64,000 nucleotides of DNA from Mortierella sp. BCC40632 (lineage: Eukaryota > Mortierellomycota > Mortierellomycetes > Mortierellales > Mortierellaceae): contig WAEK01000009.1 in the NCBI GenBank assembly GCA_011634665.1, positions 1,603,501 through 1,667,500 of the forward strand, in the 5' to 3' direction. Under the pieces are notes generated by a model. That model made no database searches. It was not told where the DNA came from and was given only the letters and a program-made list of their open reading frames with translations. Within the stretch, counting starts at the first letter, position 1. Each line of letters begins with the position of its first letter. Position numbers and translations under genes: made by a program. Of this stretch, positions 36,566-47,932 are shown piece after piece.

Positions 36566-37215
36566 AATGTTCGCTAGGTCAATTCGACACGAGTGGAATA
36601 CATCAAGAGAAGCCTCGGAGATGAACCCGATGTTTACGCGTAAACAATTTGCCCGATGCTCTTGAGCATTCCGGTTTTTTTTTTTTTTTTTTTTTTGTCT
36701 GAAGAATCTACTTTGCTCTGTGGAGCTCTGGCCTCAACCAGCTGATGATTGCAGGGGTTTGACAATCAAGGCCTGCGCTGCGGGTCCATCGAACGTTCTT
36801 CGGCTTCGGTCGACCGCGACCCTGTGCGATGCGATGCAGCAATCGGGGTTGATGGTGGAGGAGTCCATGTGCCTGCTTTAGCCTTAATCCATCCACCCTT
36901 CTCCTCCCTTCTAGATCCATAACCCAATTCTGAATTAGCTACCACTACTCTCTTAGCCCCCCCTTTTTGTCACTCTCTCTTTGCCTCATCTTCCTCATTT
37001 ACTCGTCTTCCACTTTTGTCTCTCTCCACAGGCCAAGGAGGGGTTGTCTGCGTCGCCCTGAGCGCGACTCACGATTGCTCTTCAAGGCAGACATCGCTCG
37101 TCTCGCTCATTCCTACCTCCACTCCCATTCTTCAGTCACCCAGCCTCGAGAATCGTAGGACTTTTCCCCTTTTTGCATCCCTAGTCTTGTTCTAGTCGAG
37201 TTTTCTTCTTTTTGC
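36566..37215. other. Intergenic region
   Basis: Holds a poly(T) tract (36675-36696) and a C/T-rich stretch leading up to the next gene, probably its promoter. No gene is recognised. Confidence 0.5.
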
Positions 37216-38984
37216 ATGGCCAAGCACGTCTACCCGCCCTGGTTTGGCGGGGTTCAAAGGTGTATCTTTGGGGTGGCCGTGGTTCTCTGCATTGTTGTCC
37301 CTGTCATGCATGGCATGAGGCGTCCAGGCTTGTCCTCAACAGCTGTCATTCTCGTCCTTTCGCTCTTCTTTGGAGCATGGCTTGCGTTTTCAGTAAGTTT
37401 ACCACCAAGAAACCATTCACTCTTCCACCTCTTCCTTGTACTGCTGCCCTTGCAGGAGGAGAACACTGGCACGAAAGGGTCTACTCAATTTTGTACGTGG
37501 CAGAGATCAACTTCGAGGGGATAGTTGATTCAAAAAGAGATAGGTAGAGATTTATCTTTTAATACTCTATGGAGGAAGGAGATTTTTTTTTTGCCACCCT
37601 TGCTCAGCCTTAGTTATTTGAGTGATGAGAATCTTAGACACTCGGGAAAAAAAAAAAAAAAGGCGCTAGTGGTACAACGGCTGCGGGTTGCGCAATAGCG
37701 CATTTTATCTTTGGCATTACCAATCGTCTTGAACGAAGGATAGAGTGGCCTGAGTGGCCTCTGACTTGCACTGCTCTTTGCTCCCTCCTTCTCTAGCTCC
37801 TGGTACGGTGCTGTGTCCCATCGTACACAGTCGAATCTACACTTCCTATCCACACGTCGTTGTCCACCAACCTGCCACGCCCTCTTTATAGTCCTGCAGG
37901 GAGGAACGCTGTTCCTGCAGCGCCGGCCATTCGAATCCACTCACCAATTCTCGGAAATGATCCTCATGACGGCACCGGGACTACCAATGCTCTTCCCAGC
38001 AGAGGTAAAAAAGGCGCTCGCTTCGCTGACACGGATGGTACTGGGGGCAGTGGATACGACTTGAAGATTCAGGAACACCAGCTTCAGACAATAAATTCTT
38101 CAGAGCAACCCCCACAGTCATCAATACCACCTACCTCGCAGAGCCCCACACGAGGCATGGTCACTTTCCAAACTCGGCCTCGAGGACTTACAACAGACTC
38201 AACGAATTCAGATGTATACCCTACATTTGCGACGTATCGACAAGCGCAGCATGCCAACTTTGGTGCCTTTGCGCAACGGATCCGACAGGCCCTTGAGAAT
38301 GCAAATACACAGGCAAGCCTAAGGAGTAGTCAGCAGATCGAGCAACAGCAGGATGCTATTCAATTGGAGTCACAAGAGTCAAAAAATGTAGGAGGCTCTC
38401 AAGTACAGCTTGAGGACAACACAGATAATAGTCCAAACCAAGACCCAACTATAATGCACACTGTCAAAATCACGCTGGGGGGAAACCAGAAGCCACAACA
38501 ACGAATTCTGGCAGAGATAAATGCAGTCGAGAGAGCCAAAATAGAACAAGGGTCTTGTCTCCAGGTGGAGAAACCCAACCGGCCTCGGTCTTCCTCCACT
38601 GCCAGCATGATTAGTAATCTTTCCGAGAGATTACGTATGGGGTTTGGAAGATCGCCTCTAGGAAACAATGAGAGCGCTCGAGCCTCGTCTATTCGCTCCT
38701 CTGCGACTACGGCAGCGGCAACCAGAACCTCATGGGGAGTGGATATGAAGATGGGATCGGACAACTATGGTGCAGAAAGTAGAGTAGGCGAACCAAGGAA
38801 TGAGCAAGACGGTTTGCCCTCGAGTAGCACAATCGTGGGAGCAATGGCTTCGGCAGCTGCTGTTGCGTCCGCCATGACCTTGCCAAGATCCCATCCATCC
38901 CAGAATCTCGACCAAGAAGGGGAAACGACTCGAACATCAAAGGAAAATGTCAGTGACCCAAATAGCCTTCATCCAGACGCTTGA
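37216..38984 (+). CDS. Two-helix membrane protein with long disordered tail
   Basis: Predicted exons 37216-37392 and 37797-38984 (donor GTAAGT, acceptor TTCTCTAG) join in frame to about 454 residues. The start MAKHVYPPWFGGVQRC leads into two hydrophobic helices (CIFGVAVVLCIVVPVMHG and STAVILVLSLFFGAWLAFS). About 390 polar residues follow, rich in Ser, Gln, Asn and Thr with no fold I recognise, apart from an Ala-rich helix near the C-terminus (IVGAMASAAAVASAMTL). A second acceptor at 37456-37458 (TTGCAG) opens an alternative exon, so the middle of the model is uncertain. Function unknown. It follows the channel gene on the same strand, 650 bases downstream. Confidence 0.6.
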
Positions 38985-41394
38985 TTGCTGAGATTTTTTG
39001 AGATGCAGTAGGCTGGAAACACAAATTTCAGACTTATGCTCCAACGGGCTAGGCACAGCGTTGTGTTTCTAGAAAGGTGTTGTCTGTGGTCGCGATGCAA
39101 TGCGCTCTATTCTTCGCAGTTAGAATTTTAGTATCTCTACTCAAGCCAATATTGTCTTGGCCGCCACCATGGGGACTTGTAGCTCTTTTCTTAATAACGT
39201 ATGTAACGTGTACTAAATATAACTGTGCTACTGCGGGCTCTGTGGTCCTCTTGATCCTACTACCAAAGGTATTGATATTCTTTGTCCTGCTGCCAAAGGA
39301 GCTGTGATACAACCTACTATCTAAAATTAATACGGTTAGGAAAAGAGTTTCATCTTGAAGAGCAATGGTCTGAACATAGAAGACAATACTCCGAGCATAA
39401 AAAAAAAAAAAAAACTCCAAGGACAGCATCCAGGACTTGGTCTTCTGTTGTCTGTGCTTTCATGAGTGCCACAGTTATGGGCACTATGATTCTAGGCGCT
39501 AAGGAGGAGTTTCTGGAGCATTGGGAGCGAAGGGCCATTAGAAAAACAGAAATTTTGGAAAAAAGAGGGCAGAATACAATTTTCCATCCTCCTGTGAGCC
39601 AGAAGCTGCAACTCTTGATCTTGCTAGACACAGCTATACAAGCAGAGCCTTTGACCAAAGAAGGGACAATCATAAGACCCTGAGCAGTCCATGGCTATGG
39701 TCGTGTACTGAAAATACTTTGAATCCTTCCTCCTTTCATTCCTCAAGTGTGGCGCACTTTTCACTAACTGAATGCATTAAGGAAGGAGAACAGCCCAAAC
39801 TACTCCTAATGCCGGCACAGGAGTTAAATAAGAGGACACTACACTCTACAGTCCCTCCTCCCTCCTCCCTCCTCCATTCCTCCTCCATCTCCTTCCTAAT
39901 GAGACAGTCGCTCTGGTTGCCATTATGAAGGACAGACAATTGCATCTGAAAGAAATCAAATCTGGAGGAGAACAAACGGTACCCAACCTGACGACTTTCC
40001 TTATTATGGAATCCGGCCACAACACACTATTTTAAAACGTTTCATATTATCACTCTGTCACAGACTCGGGACTCCCTAAGGCTTTCATTGCAATGAGAGC
40101 TTCTTTATACAGAGTGAGTCTTACAAGCAGATGGGTACTGTAAAACTGTCAAAGGCACCACCTCCCATGATGGCTACGGCCGAACCGGTTTGCAGATGTT
40201 GGCACTTGTCCCAAAAAAGGATGGTTATACTGCCTGAAATGGTTACAGGTTGAACAGGAACAGTGGTGGGATTGAGGCAAGGAAATAATACTCGTTGCGG
40301 TAATAACAAGCTACGGAAGGAGCATGGACAATACTACCCTGTGTTGATACAGATGAGCACCAGACGAGCAAGATAATATATGTGTGTTTTGATTCGGTTG
40401 AACACAGCTCACTCGGTCTCGCTCTGTTGTAAATGGTGCAGCCAAGGAAGAAAGCCCCTGATAAAAACGGAATAATGGTACATTAAAAAAACGTCCTCGT
40501 ACTAGATGGATTCTGCCATATCTACTCTCATCTACTACTAAAATTTATATTGCGTATAAATTTGAGTAGAGACTCTGTGGCACTCGTTTAAAGACCCTCG
40601 CAGCAAATGCGAGATAGCAGGAAATCGACTTCGGAAAAAGTGAGTCGAGTATACACTTGAAAATGAACGAGAAAGGAGAAGTTCAAACTATCTCCAAAAG
40701 GTCAAAGACACTAGGTCACGGAAACAACAAGCTACCTGCAGTGACAGTGCAACAATGCATTCTGTACTTTTTTTTTTTTTTTTTTTTTATAGATCAGATC
40801 ACAAATAAAGGAAGACGTTTCAACGTACCAACGCTTGTAGAAATTGTTCGATAGTATTTTTAGTCTTTAACGAAAAACTAGGAAACACAGACAGTGTAAG
40901 GCCCAGTAATTCACCCCTAACCACATTTCCATGCCTCTTATTTTGGATGCCAAGTATGTAATTGCAAACTCTCCCGGGACTCAAACGCGGGTCGCGAAAT
41001 GGGATTGGTTAAAACAACAATAGCAACAACAACAGCAACAGCAACAACAACAACAACAACAAAGACATGCTTGTTCACACGAGAATGCCGTAATGCGAAG
41101 CGAAGTCTACGCTTGTGCATTTGGGAGATGGGAAATCTGCGCATGCACTATGGGGCTTGTAACTTACGCAACAAAATCTTGGAGGCCACTTAGAAATGAT
41201 AAGGTGCGATGTAGGCCTAAAAATGGATGATGACCTCAAAGTAGCTCCCCATTTCTTCCTTGCCCATATTACAAGTAAGTACCCAATTACGAATCCTCTT
41301 TCACTGTATTTTGGCAGCGCTAGTCTTGCTGAAGAGAAAGTCGAGTTTTTTCAAAGTCCATATTTCTAATGTCCTGTTGGTACCCTAATGTAGA
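38985..41394. other. Region without a recognised gene
   Basis: Several frames of 60-130 codons occur (for example 39077-39307 and 39282-39683), but none has a recognisable domain or a convincing splice partner. A mixed CAA/CAG trinucleotide tract lies at 41012-41063 and poly(T) near 40769-40788. Gene remnants may be present. Confidence 0.4.
41012..41063. repeat. (CAA/CAG)n trinucleotide tract
   Basis: About 17 triplets, mainly CAA with a few CAG, outside any supported coding frame. Confidence 0.9.
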
Positions 41395-41756
41395 ATGAAG
41401 CAGACACTCATCCTCGCATGAGTTCTTTGTGCGGTCTCAGCAGCACAGACCGTCTGCACCACAATTGCGACATGCAATGTGGATTTGAACCAGTACACAA
41501 ATGACAAGAATAAACTGTCGACCAACTTGTTCCTTTGCAGTCTTGAAACGGATCAAAGAAAGATGATGCGATCAAGGCTGCGCACGAGAACTACTGTCGT
41601 TACTCCCAGGTCGTCGAGCTTCATAGCTGCTGCAACCATGGAGCGGGAGCAGGTGCCAACCGCAAAGGTGGTCAATTCCAAAGCTGCTATGACCATGTGT
41701 TCAATATTGCTGTCCTACGCAGCGTCGCCGATTCCCAATTTAGATGCCCAGACTGA
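41395..41756 (+). pseudogene. Decayed small secreted cysteine-rich protein gene
   Basis: From the ATG at 41395 the frame reads MKQTLILA, a TGA at 41419-41421, then VLCAVSAAQTVCTTIATC. This is a classic signal peptide interrupted by one nonsense codon. The frame continues through DLNQYTNDKNKL and LFLCSLET. It then shifts by one base into KKDDAIKAAHENYCRYSQV, LHSCCNHGAGAG, FQSCYDHVFNIAVL and a terminal CPD before TGA. Eight or nine cysteines would lie in a mature protein of about 100 residues, as in fungal effector-like secreted proteins. The stop plus the shift make it a pseudogene unless both are sequence errors. The family is unknown. Confidence 0.6.
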
Positions 41757-42726
41757 GATAATGGAGGAAAATGCAATGGCCTTGATGCATTCAAAGTCAG
41801 AGACAACCGAGGACTCCTTTATCAGTTCGAGTAAATCTTTCATCTTCCGTTTCTACTTGGAACTCTTCTGAGGAAGATGCTCTTTTGATTAGTTGACCCG
41901 CGATAATCATCCCTGGCCAGGAAAATAAATATACAATTTTGAACAAGCTAAAACTAAAAATGGCCACTCTTCGAAAGACATCATGTTATTTTCTCTCCTC
42001 TCCAAATGATGCGCTATGACTACGAGGCATATTACTTTAATCCCAAGCGTTCTCAAAGAAAGCACTCTGAAGTAAGAAACCAACTTTTCCCTCGATTTCA
42101 AAAAAAAGAGGGGGGAGGCGGAGAGAGTAGTTGGAGCACACATCTATAGTTTATCCTTTGCTTCCTTGAGTTCGCACGCCAACATTGAGCTCAAGCAATA
42201 TAAGGTTCTACTATTTTACCTTTCATGGAATACACTAATGATTTCGTATCATTCCTGAGCGGGTCCTTGTGGGTGAGTAATTATTACTGGACTGTACAAG
42301 AACTCCCTCCAATTCCTCCTCGTCATTTTCGTCGTCACCCTCCTCTCTCTTCCCTCTCTCCATTTTCACTCTCTTTCGGTTGGTCATTGCTCTCGCCCTT
42401 CACGGTAAGGCACAGCATCCCTATGCTCTAGGTCGGAATCTTTTAATTGGCGGTATGGTAGTACAAGGGGTAGTGCTGGTGCGGGGGAGGGGAGGGGGAG
42501 CTAGAAAAGCCTGCTAGGCCCCTTTGATATTTTTAAGCGGGCGGTGGCAAAAAAAGTCAATTTAAGTATTAACTGCTGCGCGAATTGTTTTTCCACTACT
42601 GGTATAGGTCAGCAAACTCCCCTCCCCCTCTTATTAGGGAAGTAACCGAACCGATCTGCTGCACCCTGCGAGAAATCGAGGCTGCAAAAGGAAGAGAAAG
42701 GGTAGCAAGCCGTGGAGAAACACAAT

Positions 42727-42733
42727 ATAAAAG
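42727..42733 (+). promoter_or_regulatory. TATA box of the methyltransferase gene
   Basis: TATAAAA within CACAATATAAAAGG lies 165 bases before the ATG at 42892 and is followed by a C/T- and A-rich leader. Confidence 0.5.
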
Positions 42734-42891
42734 GAGGGAATTAACCAGCAGCAGATCAGTGCTTTTTTTAAATTGTGGCTTCATCCTTGTTTCATTGAAA
42801 AGCTCCCTTTTTTTTCCCATCGCTGCTTTTCTCTCTTTGGCAAAAACATCTCCTTCACCCTTCTATTCCACAGCAACAACGCACACAAACC

Positions 42892-43716
42892 ATGTCTCTC
42901 TCCACCTCGCAGCCAATTGTTTATGCACAAGACCACAGTCATGCTGTCCTCCAGACCCACAGCTGGCGCACCGTTGCCAACTCGGCTTCATACTTGCACC
43001 CTCATATTCTGTCGCACATGTCCATTTTAGACGTCGGTTGTGGTCCCGGGAGTATCACAGTCGATTTGGCCAAACTGGTGCCTCAGGGCCGTGTGGTAGG
43101 GATTGAATATACAGCAGAGCCTCTAAAAGATGCACGTGCCTTTGCCCAACAGCAGGGTGTCACCAATGTCGATTTTCAAGTCGGCGATATCCACAAACTC
43201 GATTTCCCAGACAACACGTTTGATATTGTCCATGCCCATCAGGTGTTACAGCATGTGGCAGACCCGGTCCAGGCACTACGTGAGATGAAGCGTGTCTGTA
43301 AAAAGGATGGCGGTATTGTAGCTGTTCGTGAGTCGGCCAAGACGTTTTGGTACCCCGAGTCGCAAGGTCTGGAACACTTTTGGGAGGTGGCGACACAAAT
43401 GGGTCATCTCAAGGGTGGCAATCCACACCCGGGTAATCACCTCCATGTTTGGGCACAAGAGGCTGGTTTTACTAGATCTCAAATCACCTGCAGCTCAAGC
43501 GCGTGGTGCTTTGCTTCTCCAGAACAGCGCGCGTATTGGGGTGGGTCAATGGAGGAGCGCATATTGTCGTCAGTCTTTGCGACCAATGCGACAGAGTTGA
43601 AGCTTGCAACTCAAGAGGAGCTCATGGCTATGGTCAAGGCGTGGAGGACCTGGATCGAAGATGACAACGGTTGGTTCTCGGTGCTTCATGGCGAGGTCAT
43701 CTGTCGCAAGGAGTAG
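42892..43716 (+). CDS. Class I SAM-dependent methyltransferase
   Basis: An intronless 274-residue protein starting MSLSTSQPIVYAQDHSHA. SAM-binding motif I is ILDVGCGPGSITVDLAKL (residues about 45-62). An acidic motif II follows in VVGIEYTAEPL. Then come VGDIHKLDFPDNTFDIVHA and LQHVADPVQALREMKRV, which match the UbiE/COQ5-like Methyltransf_11/25 group. It is a soluble enzyme; the substrate cannot be told from sequence, and small lipophilic or polyketide-type acceptors are typical of relatives. The stop TAG is at 43714-43716. It is the last intact host gene before the transposon-rich right part. Confidence 0.9.
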   Translation: MSLSTSQPIVYAQDHSHAVLQTHSWRTVANSASYLHPHILSHMSILDVGCGPGSITVDLAKLVPQGRVVGIEYTAEPLKDARAFAQQQGVTNVDFQVGDIHKLDFPDNTFDIVHAHQVLQHVADPVQALREMKRVCKKDGGIVAVRESAKTFWYPESQGLEHFWEVATQMGHLKGGNPHPGNHLHVWAQEAGFTRSQITCSSSAWCFASPEQRAYWGGSMEERILSSVFATNATELKLATQEELMAMVKAWRTWIEDDNGWFSVLHGEVICRKE

Positions 43717-44149
43717 TCGCGGTGATGGAGCCACTTCTCTCCCCAGTTTATTGTTATCTCCCTTCCTCTGCAGGGCACCTTCCAAATACAGCCAGCTGAA
43801 GAATTCAGATATTTTAGTTAGCATGGCCGACGGCCATCATCTCTCTCCTTGTTTACTGTATTTCGAATGTTCATTATTAGAGGACAACTGCGAGAATTCT
43901 ATTCGTCTGCACTTAAGATACAGTAAGGGAAAAATCCTTCAAATAAATATATTTTTTTTAATTTTTGTCACATTCTTCATTATTTTATATGCTTTGCAAC
44001 CCTACTCATATACTCAAAATTGTCGCCAGACAGTCCGTATATAGTTTTGAAAAAATCTGGTAGCCGTACCCATCCTGGAACAAGAAATATCCTTCATTGC
44101 TTTCGGTCATATCAGTTGAAGGATAATTACACTGGAGCCGACCAACAAT
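43717..44149. other. Downstream region of the methyltransferase
   Basis: A/T-rich DNA with an AATAAAT-type polyadenylation signal near 43942 and a T run near 43950. It leads into the transposase remnant. No gene is seen. Confidence 0.5.
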
Positions 44150-45460
44150 TCAATACTTCGTGTGGCCTCCTCTAGCCTCCAGAACCTTTTGAACTCTCTT
44201 TGGCATAGACTCGTAGAGCTTCTGAACATAGTCAAGAGGTATCAACTCCCACTCTTCTAGTACAAACTCCCATAATTGATGAATACAGGTCGGCCTGGTC
44301 TCACGTCGTCCAATCTGAACTTTGAGATAGTGCCACACTTGCTCAATTAGGTTCAGATCAGCCGATTGGGCGGGCCAAGGAAGCACCTCCATCTGTTGAT
44401 CATTCAGGTACTGTTTGGTTGCCTTGGCGGTGCTCTGTAGAGATCACAAAAGGCCGCTGGGGAAATAGAATCAAATGAGCTACGGTCAGTCTATCTTCTA
44501 GCGATTCTACTTTCAACTCTCATATTAACGAAGGGGAAATACGTACAGGAAATGGGAATGGCGCTGTCTAACGAAATAAATTCCGAGTCGAAAGTAGGTA
44601 ATTTTACACCGTGCGAATAAGGCAAAAAATGGGATCCAAACAAAAAGGATTGGTGTCATAACTAAGGTACAAAGACAATCACCAACCTTTTGTCTGTGTA
44701 GCCTATTTTCACAGGAATTTCCCAGAAAAACAGTAGAAAGGTGGGGACCAAAGAAGACGATTGAGATGCTATTCTGATGGGGGTGGAGATGGCACAAATG
44801 GATTCGAGTCAATTAAGCTGGCACTGGTAGCTGTCCACACGAGGAATAAACAGCTCGATCAAGAAAGAAAAAAAAGAAAAGAAAAGGGAAAAGAAAGGGA
44901 TGGGATAGCAATGGCCAGAGGCCATGCGGATGTCTCTTGTTCCTCCTCGTGCGAGTCTTGGCTTCTTGATCCCACGATCGTTGAAGTTTTCTTGCAATGG
45001 TCCAAGGAGGGGAGAAGGTCGATAAACGTCGCGTTGCAGACGGGTCGCCAGGAGCACTTCGAAGGCATGGGACGAGCGGTCGGCAGCGCAAAGTCCATAT
45101 GACTTAGGGTGGATGTCGCATGTCTGTCGTTGGGTAAGGGTCGCTCAATAAGGGGAGGGAGTAACTTACTCTTCAAAGACGGCAGGCAGACGAAATACAA
45201 AGAAGGGGCATCCTCGAGCAAGAAAGCTTGCTCGGTCTCTTTTATTTACGATTTCTTCTCTATCGTAGTTGCTACACGACAGCGGTGTGTTTTGGGTCGT
45301 TATCATGCTGGAAAATGTAGTCTCCATTGCCTAAATCGTAATATTCTAGGCTTTGTTTCAAGGTTGTCTCCAGAATGCTGATATAGTCCTCTTTCTTCAT
45401 GGCTCCTTCGTAGATCTGACATCCGTAGCCAAGGCCTCTCCATGTCATACAGCCCCAGAT
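44150..45460 (-). pseudogene. Tc1-type transposase remnant split by an insertion
   Basis: Two pieces of one DDE transposase lie on the minus strand. The upstream piece (45460-45282) reads WGCMTWRGLGYGCQIYEG and FQHDNDPKHTA, with the second catalytic Asp. The downstream piece (44432-44150) reads WPAQSADLNLIEQVWHYLK, with the catalytic Glu, and ends ARGGHTKY and a stop. They match the transposase at 56763 piece for piece. They are separated by 849 foreign bases (44433-45281). The N-terminal third is missing, cut at 45461 by a palindromic element. The gene is dead. Confidence 0.85.
44433..45281. mobile_element. 849-bp insertion inside the Tc1 remnant
   Basis: The insert sits exactly inside the HTA codons of the transposase and is flanked by GCGGTG on both sides (44427-44432 and 45282-45287). 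Its edges can be read as imperfect inverted ends, TGCTCTGTAG and CTACACGACA (7 of 10 match). In that reading the target duplication is GCGG. It encodes no recognised protein, so it is a non-autonomous element or captured host DNA. Frames inside are A-rich or low complexity. Confidence 0.65.
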
Positions 45461-45611
45461 AGTGTTCTTCAACTCGACTCACCAACTCACCGACTCAACT
45501 CATGAGTTGAGTTGAGTTGAGTTGAGTTCAGATTTTTCCCAACTCATGTGTGCATGAGTTGAGTTGAGTCGAACCTCCAACTCAACTCAACTCGACTCAT
45601 GGGAAACACTA
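45461..45611. mobile_element. 151-bp palindromic element of AACTC/GAGTT units
   Basis: The block starts TAGTGTT and ends AACACTA. Between them lie runs of the pentamer AACTC and its complement GAGTT, arranged as nested inverted repeats around ACTCATGAGT and CATGTGTGCATG. It interrupts the Tc1 transposase frame at its left edge. The ends resemble those of hAT-type MITEs, but I see no clean target duplication. Confidence 0.55.
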
Positions 45612-45948
45612 CTCCCACCATTCATCCCAAGTCGAACTGCAAGGTTAAAAAAAGCAGACAGTGGGTGACTGGGTGTACTTTACTAATGCTCCATCGAATC
45701 CTTCCTCCTATCCTCTCTATCTCCTAGATAGTAGATACACACTCAAACTCTCTCTCTCTCCCTCTCTCTCTCTCTCTCTTTTTTTTTTTTTAATATTTCC
45801 CTTCATTGTTGTAAGAATTGTCGCTGAGAATGACCTGAGGTTCTTCCTCATACTCTTGGTCATATTCAAAGTCTTCACGTAGAGCATCCTGGCCAAGTTG
45901 GGAGTCTACTCCAAAGTAATACTCTCATTCAACTCTCCCTACACCATT

Positions 45949-46440
45949 TTATCTTTTGCAAGAGCATACAGATGTGTCGGAAAGGCAACGGATACATGTT
46001 GTTCCTGTGAAGCAATGACATTGATATACTGAAGCGTCTTCAGGTATTTCAAAACCGACCAGGTCCTTATGGTTTACAAAGGGGATATCTTTGTACTCAA
46101 ATGGCTCCAACCAACTGGATAGCTCTTTTAATTGAAAAATAAATGGGATGAATATGCTTATTATCACTCCTTCGTCATCACGGGTAGAAATAGTGATGGA
46201 GCAAAGTCTTTGAAGCCTTGATTGCTGGATGTTATTATCTACTGATCTGGGGTCATGAGGAGGAGGGGACTCCAAGTCCGAGAAAAGGGGGACAATACTG
46301 ACGTTGACCACCTCGAAAAGTAGCAATACTCTTTCTATTTCTGTTGGATCTAGAAGGACAGGTTGGACATTGCAGCGGGGTCATCGCGAGTACTTCTGGC
46401 TGGAGTGATTTTCCTCGAGGCATCCTTCGCAGATCAAACC
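45949..46440 (-). pseudogene. Cys-rich protein gene, copy 1 (dead)
   Basis: Parallel to the better copy at 59227-59911. The zinc-knuckle-like exon is recognisable (CEGCLEENH) but reads into a TGA at 46383-46381 and lacks the next two cysteines. The second exon reads KDIPFVNHKDLVGFEIPED and TTCIRCLSDTSVCSCK, then stops early because a few bases are missing relative to copy 2. A 30-base poly(A) run (46458-46487) lies upstream. Confidence 0.6.
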
Positions 46441-46455
46441 TTAGCTGATTTGAAC

Positions 46456-46490
<35 letters not shown>

Positions 46491-47012
46491 ACATATCTTT
46501 GAGGTGAGGAGAAAGAGAGGGAGGTAGGATGATAGAGAGGAGAACAGAAGGCAAGGACAGTGTGAAAGGGCATACTCTGTATCATATCGCTCTTTATATG
46601 CTCCTCTGTTTTGAGTAGCATGAAGCGATGAAGGGGAGAAGGCGGTGGAGACAAAAGTGAAGTAGTGGACACAGAAAGTATAAGTACAATAGGAGATATT
46701 AGGCTTAATAGTGTGTTGTTTAATCTCCTTTTCTCTTTTTCACCCTTTCTTGAAGTCTCTCTCTCTGTGTGTGTGGGTGTGAAGGTAATTAAACCTCACA
46801 TTTAGTTGGTTTTACTCGAGATGTTTGAGTCATCTCATAGTCAAACTGGGGCAATTATTGCAAAGACACAGGGCAAATAGTGTTGCTTCATACTCCAGTT
46901 GTTAATATCTCTGTAAATGTGCAATGTGCGTGGGAAGATGTGAAAGAAAAAGAAAGTGTTGCGTGGGAAAGAAAGAAAAGGAGAGAAGGGTGTCTGTATG
47001 ATAGGGATGTTA

Positions 47013-47816
47013 AAGTGCATCTAAAATTCGATCAATGATTTTTTTAGATGGAATCATTCCGCATTTACTCCTCAGTTCATGAGTCATTCCTCATGTTGAT
47101 TCGTAGAGAAGATCTACTTTGCGTACTTATGTGGTTCCGACTACAAAGGTCTACTCCAGGTATTGTAGCCATTCTCCAATCGAGCAACATAGTCAAAAGT
47201 ACTAACAAAATTTTACATGGGTTTAGTACAGGGTTTTTAGTCTTTGTTCATGGGCTGATAGTTTCGAATCCACTGACGTTGGGAATAAACTCTAGATACA
47301 CAGAGTACGTCAGTCAGTAGACATCACAGTCTATCATTATGACTATTCCAGTATGTCTTTTAGGCGGTCAAATCAATGACCATGGCCAGGCAACCTTTTC
47401 ACAAATAGGCTAAAAGTTGCAAAAAATTCTCAAAGTGGACGTTCTTCAGAGCGAGAGAAATCGTGACAGATATCCACACAGCCATTGAAATTTATGCACG
47501 CTGTAATCATTGCTTGGACAACTCCTTCTACATACCCAGCCGGGACAAGGTTGTTCGTTCGTTCGAACTATCAGCCCATGAACAAAGACAAAAAACCCTG
47601 TACTAAACCCGTGTAAAATTTTGTTAGTACTTTTGACTATGTTGCTCGATTGGAGAATGGCTACAATACCTGGAGTAGACCTTTGTAGCCGGAACCACAT
47701 AAGTACGCAAAGTAGATCTTCTCTACGAATCAACATGAGGAATGACTCATGAACTGAGGAGTAAATGCGGAATGATTCCATCTAAAAAAATCATTGATCG
47801 AATTTTGGATGCACTT
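47013..47816. mobile_element. 804-bp TA-flanked element with about 255-bp terminal inverted repeats
   Basis: The left arm (47013-47268) and right arm (47562-47816) are inverted copies with only a few differences. The outermost bases read AAGTGCATC. The element is bracketed by TA on both sides (47011-47012 and 47817-47818). The corresponding site in duplication copy 2 (61541-61552) is uninterrupted (GATGTAATATCAC), which confirms an insertion. The roughly 290-base centre encodes nothing recognised. TA targeting with long inverted repeats fits a non-autonomous Tc1/mariner-like or related element. Both arms carry the same roughly 70-codon frame starting MESFRIYSSVHESF; it is probably incidental. 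Confidence 0.85.
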
Positions 47817-47932
47817 TATATCACTTTTACCCCTACTCTATCCAGGTTGGGCTCTATCTTGAAGAAGACCATGGAGCCATTAGTTACTGCTGAATCTGTC
47901 GTACACAGGAATGTAGATTCTTCACAGAGATA

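Noticed and set aside
37660..37740. Possible tRNA-like sequence beginning GGCGCTAGTGG
   Set aside because: No matching acceptor stem or TTCGA-type loop; it lies in a predicted intron. No convincing tRNA was found anywhere in the window.
39282..39683. 133-codon plus-strand frame
   Set aside because: It runs through a poly(A) tract, has no domain or splice partner, and other frames look equally plausible.
44525..45221. Open frames within the 849-bp insertion as genes
   Set aside because: Low-complexity ends, no domain, and no start or splice support.
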